Part shown: piece by piece, positions 29,322-33,492 of the stretch | Numbering within the stretch: the stretch's first letter is position 1 | Layout of the letters: each line of letters begins with the position of its first letter | Source: Dietzia sp. NCCP-2495 | Lineage (GTDB): Bacteria; Actinomycetota; Actinomycetes; Mycobacteriales; Mycobacteriaceae | DNA: 33,492 nt | NCBI RefSeq assembly: GCF_026011735.1 | Contig: NZ_BRVN01000026.1 | Location: 1-33,492, forward strand | Direction of reading: 5' to 3' | The notes under the pieces: model-generated | Database searches by the model: none | What the model saw: only the letters and a program-made list of their open reading frames with translations | What the model was told of the DNA's origin: nothing | Program-made: the position numbers and the translations under genes

Positions 29322-29993
29322 TTGAGCCTGTTCGAGACCCTGAAGACCCGCTGCCGCGACGAATGGGATGCCTACACCCGGCACGACTTCGTGGAGCGGC
29401 TCGGCGACGGCACCCTGCCGCTGCCGGTCTTCCAGGACTACCTGGTCCAGGACTTCCACTTCCTCGTCCAGTTCACGCGCGCCAACGCCCTGGCGACGTA
29501 CAAGAGCCGCACGCTTGCTGACCTCAAGGCCGCGCACGCCGCGACCGGCGCGATTCTCGCCGAGACCGAGCTGCACCTGACGCTCACGGAGCGCTGGGGG
29601 ATCCCGCGTGCCGAGCTCGAGGCCGCCGCGGAGAAACAGGCCACCGTCGCCTACACCCGCTATGTCCTGGACTCGGGGATGGCCGGGGACCTGCTCGACC
29701 TGAGCGTTGCGCTGGCTCCGTGCACGATCGGCTACGCCGAGATCGGCGCCAGGCTGCAGCCGCGGCTGGCCGAGTACGGTGGACAGGGTGACGGGCACCC
29801 GTACCGCGAGTGGATCAGCGAGTACTCCGGCGACGAGTTCACCGCCGCCTCCCGCGCCGCGACCGCCCAGCTCGACGCGCTGGCCGAGGGCGGGCTGTCC
29901 GACCGCCGGCTGAACGAGCTCACCGAGGTGTTCCGCACGGCCACGCGCCTGGAGGCCGACTTCTGGCAGCAGGCCCTCGACAGCGCGGACTGA
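29322..29993 (+). CDS. TenA family thiaminase/transcription-activator-like protein
   Basis: Encodes 223 residues from TTG 29322, preceded by GAAGGAG with seven bases of spacing. The all-alpha TenA fold is shown by FQDYLVQDFHFLVQFTRANA, TLADLKAAHAATGAILAETE, and C134 in LAPCTIGYAEIG, the Cys position of the nucleophile in thiaminase II. The C-terminus EADFWQQALD carries the usual Glu near the end. TenA proteins hydrolyse aminopyrimidine breakdown products of thiamine for salvage. It is 12 bases after the methyltransferase, so a three-gene operon with the AraC regulator is likely. No other thiamine gene is near. Confidence 0.9.
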   Translation: MSLFETLKTRCRDEWDAYTRHDFVERLGDGTLPLPVFQDYLVQDFHFLVQFTRANALATYKSRTLADLKAAHAATGAILAETELHLTLTERWGIPRAELEAAAEKQATVAYTRYVLDSGMAGDLLDLSVALAPCTIGYAEIGARLQPRLAEYGGQGDGHPYREWISEYSGDEFTAASRAATAQLDALAEGGLSDRRLNELTEVFRTATRLEADFWQQALDSAD

Positions 29994-30009
29994 GCGCGGG
30001 GCCGACCGG

Positions 30010-31731
30010 TCAGAGGAGCTGCCGCAGGTTCGCCTTGGCCAGGTCCACCAGCTCGTCGCCGCGGCCGGACAGCACGGTGCGCAGTGAGTAGAGCGTGAAG
30101 CCTTTGGCCTGTGCCGCGCTGATGGCCGGCGGGATCGTGAGCTCCTGACGCTCCACCTCCACGTCGAGCAGGGCGGGCCCGTCGTGGGCGAGGAACTGCT
30201 TGACGGTCTTGGCCAGATCCTTGGACTTGTCCGCCCGGAACCCCGCGAGCCCGCAGGCCTCGGCGACCTTCGAGAAGTCGGGGTTGGACAGGTCGGTGCC
30301 GAAGTTCACGAAGCCGTCGGCCTTCATCTCCACCTCCACGAAGTTGTACGAGGAGTTGTTGAACACCACCACCTTGACCGGCAGGTCGTGTTCGACCAGC
30401 GTGAGCAGCTCGCCCATCAGCATGGACAGCCCACCGTCGCCCGCGAGCGCGATCACCTGTCGGCCGGGTGAGGCGGCCTGGGCGCCGATCGCCTGCGACA
30501 GCGCGTTGGCCATGGACCCGTGGGTGAACGACCCGACGATCCGTCGGTGCCCGTTCATCGTCAGATATCGGGCCGCCCAGATCACGGGGCTGCCGACGTC
30601 GGGAAGGAACACCGCGTCGTCGCTTGCCGTCTCGTCGATCAACCGCGTCAGGTACTGCGGGTGGATGGTCCGCTTGGACGGCGTGGCGAGGTCGTCCAGC
30701 GTGCGCCGCGTCTTGGCGTAGTGCTTCGTGGCGTCGTCGAGATGCTTGCGGCCCGAGTGCGTGCGCACCTTGGGGAGCAGGGCCCGTATCGTCTCCCCGA
30801 CACCGCCGACGAGCGGTACCTCGACAGGCGTGCGTCGCCCGATCCGCTCGCCCCGGATGTCGACCTGGATGACCGTGGCGTCCGGGTAGAACTGCTGGTA
30901 TGGCAGGTCGGATCCCAGGACCAGCAGGGTCTCGGCGGACATCATGGCGCGGTATCCGGAGGCGAAACCGAGCAGGCCGGTCATCCCCACGTCGTAGGGA
31001 TTGTCGTGTTCCACCCATTCCTTGCCGCGCATCGCGTGGACGATCGGCGCCTTGAGCGTCTCCGCGATCTGCAGCAGTTCGTCATGGGCGCCCGCGCAGC
31101 CGGCGCCGGCGAGGATCGTCACGTCCTCGCAGCCGTCGAGGACACGGGCGGCGCGAGCGAGATCCTCCTCGGCCGGGACCACCGCACTGGTGGTGGGGCG
31201 GATGGCGGCCACCTCGGCGGTGATCTCCTCGAGCGCCACGTCGCCGGGCAGGACGAGCACGGCCACCCCGCGCCTCTCGATGGCCGCACGCATCGCGATC
31301 CGCAGCAGCCGCGGCGCCTGCTCGGCCGACGAGACGTGCTCCACATAGACGCTGCACTCGCGGAACAGCTCCTGTGGATGGGTCTCCTGGAAGTAGCCCG
31401 TCCCGATCTCCTCCGACGGGATGTGCGCGGCCAGCGCGAGCACCGGGACCCCGGAACGCTGGGCGTCGAAAAGGCCGTTGATCAGGTGCAGGTTGCCGGG
31501 CCCACAGGAACCGGCGCACACCGCGAGATTGCCCGTCAGCGCGGCCTCTGCGGAGGCGGCGAACGCGGCCGCCTCCTCGTGCCGGGTGATCATCCAGTCC
31601 ACGCCGTCGACCTGCCGGATCGCGTCTGTGACGCCGTTGAGCGAGTCGCCGGGAAGTCCGTAGACCCGCCGAACCCCCGATGCGTGGAGTGTGTCGATGA
31701 TGTGTCGAGCGACCGTGGTACGTGTGGGCAT
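30010..31731 (-). CDS. poxB: Pyruvate dehydrogenase (quinone)/pyruvate oxidase
   Basis: Encodes 573 residues, near the 572 of E. coli PoxB. ThDP-dependent decarboxylation of pyruvate to acetate passes electrons to FAD and then to the quinone pool at the membrane. The N-terminal Pyr domain has GVRRVYGLPGDSLNG and TRHEEAAAFAASAEA with the activating Glu. The middle FAD domain follows. The PP domain has GDGGLSMLMGELLTLV up to NNSSYN, the GDG-x-NN ThDP signature, near residues 428-460. ATG 31731 has GGAGG five bases upstream. A -10 (TAAGGT) is at 31795-31800. It ends 16 bases from the convergent tenA stop. Confidence 0.95.
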   Translation of the reverse strand: MPTRTTVARHIIDTLHASGVRRVYGLPGDSLNGVTDAIRQVDGVDWMITRHEEAAAFAASAEAALTGNLAVCAGSCGPGNLHLINGLFDAQRSGVPVLALAAHIPSEEIGTGYFQETHPQELFRECSVYVEHVSSAEQAPRLLRIAMRAAIERRGVAVLVLPGDVALEEITAEVAAIRPTTSAVVPAEEDLARAARVLDGCEDVTILAGAGCAGAHDELLQIAETLKAPIVHAMRGKEWVEHDNPYDVGMTGLLGFASGYRAMMSAETLLVLGSDLPYQQFYPDATVIQVDIRGERIGRRTPVEVPLVGGVGETIRALLPKVRTHSGRKHLDDATKHYAKTRRTLDDLATPSKRTIHPQYLTRLIDETASDDAVFLPDVGSPVIWAARYLTMNGHRRIVGSFTHGSMANALSQAIGAQAASPGRQVIALAGDGGLSMLMGELLTLVEHDLPVKVVVFNNSSYNFVEVEMKADGFVNFGTDLSNPDFSKVAEACGLAGFRADKSKDLAKTVKQFLAHDGPALLDVEVERQELTIPPAISAAQAKGFTLYSLRTVLSGRGDELVDLAKANLRQLL

Positions 31732-31794
31732 GTATGCCTCCGACTGGTGGTGACCTCGTCGCCGAAGGGCCGGGCCGGCCCACGGCCACACCCG

Positions 31795-31800
31795 ACCTTA
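31795..31800 (-). promoter_or_regulatory. Candidate -10 box of poxB
   Basis: TAAGGT on the minus strand would start transcription near 31788, giving a leader of about 57 bases with GGAGG near the start codon. Unlike most genes here, poxB would have a leader. Confidence 0.45.
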
Positions 31801-31839
31801 CGACCCTGCAGTGCGACTGGGTACCGATCGCGCCCCGCG

Positions 31840-33484
31840 TCAGGAGCCGAGCGAGCCCGGGCTCAGGGAGGACGTGGGCAGGGGCAGGTCGGTGGGCATG
31901 CCGGGCGGGGTTGTGCCCTTCTCCGCTATCTGCTTCATCAGCACCAGTGCCATATCGGCCATGAGGTCCGGTCGGAACTGGTGCAACGCCGCGGGGTCAG
32001 CCAGATTGTGCAGCTCGAGCGGGTCCGCCGCGAGGTCGTAGAGTTCGAACACCGGGGGCTCGACCCAGTCCGGGTCGAAGTACATCGTGAACTTGCGGGA
32101 GCGATCCCGGACGGTGCGCAGCTGACTGGGGCGGGTCACCTGGTCCTGACCATCGGGTTGGCCGATGGTCCAGTCATCGAAGACGTAGTGGATGACATCC
32201 TGCACCTCGGCGGTCGGGGTGGCTGGGTGCGCCACCGCGTCGTCGATGATGGGCGTCAGGTCCTTGCCCTTGAAACCGAACCCGGCGCCGACCTCGGCGG
32301 GTACATCAGCGATCGTCGCCAGTGTGGGCATGAGATCCACGAGGCTGGCCAGCGCGTTCGTGGTCACGCCCGTGGGGAACAGCCCCGGGTTGCTCGTGAC
32401 AAGTGGGACGAACATCGTCTCCTCGTACGCGTTGAACACCTTCTGCCGCATGCCCCCGTGGGACATGCCCATCTCGCCGTGGTCGGACAGTTGGATGATG
32501 ATCGTGTCCTCGCGCAGGCCGTTGCGCTCCACCGCGTCGATGACCGAGCCGATGTGCCCGTCCACCACCTGCTGCATGCAGGCGTACATGTTGACGTAGT
32601 TGCGGGCCTTCTCCTCATCGACCAGCGGGCCCAGGCCGACTTGTGAGGCGAGATTGATCTGGGTCTGTGCGCGTGGCTTGTAGTTCATCGCCAGGACCTC
32701 GTCGAAGGTCGGTGGCAACTCGATGCCCATCTCGAAACAGTCCGGCGCGGCATCGGCGTAGTTTGTACCGTCCAGATCCCAGGTCTGAGGGTAGGCGAGG
32801 ATGTCGTGTGGGTTGGCGAAACTCGCGACCAACGCGAACGGCTTGTCGGGGTGGTTGGGGACGGCATCGAGGAACTCCGCGGCCTCGTCGGCGTAGCGCT
32901 GGTCGTTGTTCGCGTCGCCGCCGCCCAAGTTCTCCGGCTTGATGTCCTGCCCCGCCTCCGGTGGGTTCCAGCCGTGGAAGCCGAAGCCCTCGATGTCCAC
33001 CGAGGTGGGGTCCAGGCCGTCGGCGCCCTTGCTCATGTGCCATTTGCCGCGGTAATGCACGTCGTAACCGGCGGCCGCGAGCAGATGCGCCATGTTGGGG
33101 GTCGTCGGCGAGAGGGTCGGCTCGGAGCCGGACGCCCGCGGTGAGGGTGCGATACACCCCGTGCTGGGCCGGGTAGACACCGGTAAACATCGTGGACCGG
33201 CTCGGCGAGCACATGGTCGAATTGCAGGCTGCGTAGTTGAAGTACAGGCCGGAGCCGATGAGGCGCTGCCGATTCGGCGGGTTCTGCGCTGCCCAGCCGT
33301 CGGGCCAGAACATCGGCCGGCGTTCCTGGTCGGTCATGATGATCGCGATGTTCGGCTTCCGGCGGATGCGCCCCGCGCCGACCGCAGCCGAGGCGCGGGA
33401 TGTGGTGCCGGGGGTGACATGCTGCAAGAGCCGGGTGCTGTTCCCGCCGGACGCTATGAAGTTTCCTTCAAAAAAACCGCTCAC
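31840..33484 (-). pseudogene. Sulfatase disrupted by a one-base frameshift
   Basis: Two overlapping frames together make one sulfatase. The first (from 33484 or later) holds NIAIIMTDQERRPMF and the formylglycine motif CSPSR (in ACNSTMCSPSRSTMFTG). After HGVYRTLTAGV it loses homology. The second frame resumes with SEPTLSPTTPNMAHLLAAAG, KWHMSKG, the metal-binding LSDHGEMG and ends GSLGS. The total length 1645 is one base over a multiple of three; removing one base in GTCCGGCTC near 33124-33133 restores the join. The protein would cleave sulfate esters (arylsulfatase/choline-sulfatase type, about 547 residues) after Cys modification. The Pro-rich C-terminal tail LPTSSLSPGSLGS suggests an envelope protein. 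The true start is unclear. A sequencing error could explain the shift. Confidence 0.75.
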
Positions 33485-33492
33485 CCGTCGCC
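33469..33492 (-). terminator. Possible right arm and T-tract of an upstream terminator
   Basis: On the minus strand the window opens with GGCGACGGGTGAGCGG followed by seven T (positions 33476-33470), the look of the 3' half of an intrinsic terminator whose left arm lies outside the window. If so, the GTG at 33484 is inside the terminator and cannot start the sulfatase. Confidence 0.35.

Noticed and set aside
33105-33150. Programmed ribosomal frameshift in the sulfatase
   Set aside because: No slippery heptamer or downstream pseudoknot is evident; a one-base error or mutation explains it more simply.
33456-33476. TGAAG-TTTC-CTTCA hairpin next to a seven-base A tract as a terminator
   Set aside because: On the minus strand the T tract precedes the hairpin and on the plus strand the tract is A, so the order is wrong for an intrinsic terminator.

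Overview
The window comes from a high-GC actinomycete of the mycolic-acid group (Mycobacteriales). An Lsr2 nucleoid protein, a mycothiol-dependent DinB-fold enzyme, a ferredoxin-type sulfite reductase with an APS-type CysH, a DesA3-like desaturase and many GTG starts all point there. The overall style, including the Ig-like-repeat surface protein, resembles Dietzia; the genus is an inference. No rRNA, tRNA, CRISPR array, insertion sequence or phage gene was recognised.

Layout. 1-620: remnants of small membrane-protein genes with tandem paralogy, possibly orphan immunity modules. 572-5652: a zinc alcohol dehydrogenase (-), a repeat-rich intergenic region, then an acyl-CoA synthetase coupled to a luciferase-like flavin oxidoreductase, and a DoxX-like membrane protein coupled to a secreted cysteine protein. 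5659-8114: Na+/alanine-type symporter coupled to an adenosine deaminase family protein (-). 8226-11572: an Ig-like-repeat surface protein with a missing 5' end (-), a patatin-like phospholipase (+) and two divergent mini-proteins of 49 and 60 residues. 11666-16827: assimilatory sulfate reduction (sulfite reductase, CysH, siroheme-synthase-like protein), a PlsC-type acyltransferase and a sirohydrochlorin chelatase. 17122-17460: lsr2. 17892-21810: a tightly overlapping TetR / thioesterase / mycothiol enzyme / CrcB / CrcB operon followed by thpR. 21882-25280: nucleosidase, MoaE and a MoaC-MoaB fusion, and an Old Yellow Enzyme homologue. 25282-29993: a single-chain desaturase-reductase-ferredoxin fusion (-) divergent from an AraC regulator that heads an operon with a methyltransferase and a TenA protein. 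30010-33492: a PoxB-type pyruvate:quinone oxidoreductase and a frameshifted sulfatase (-).

How genes work together. Sulfite reductase, CysH, the precorrin-2 dehydrogenase-like domain and the chelatase form one sulfur-assimilation and siroheme unit, and its promoter carries a near-perfect match to the corynebacterial McbR operator. The TetR-to-CrcB operon joins acyl-CoA hydrolysis, mycothiol chemistry and fluoride export; an organofluorine or fluoride stress role is proposed here as a hypothesis. The desaturase carries its own electron-transfer chain, which in mycobacteria is split over neighbouring genes. A recurring feature is leaderless initiation: at least nine genes have a TANNNT -10 box 6-7 bases before the start codon.

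Main cautions: the surface protein lacks a visible signal peptide or start, the sulfatase needs one base of frame correction, and several starts were chosen from overlap or promoter spacing only.
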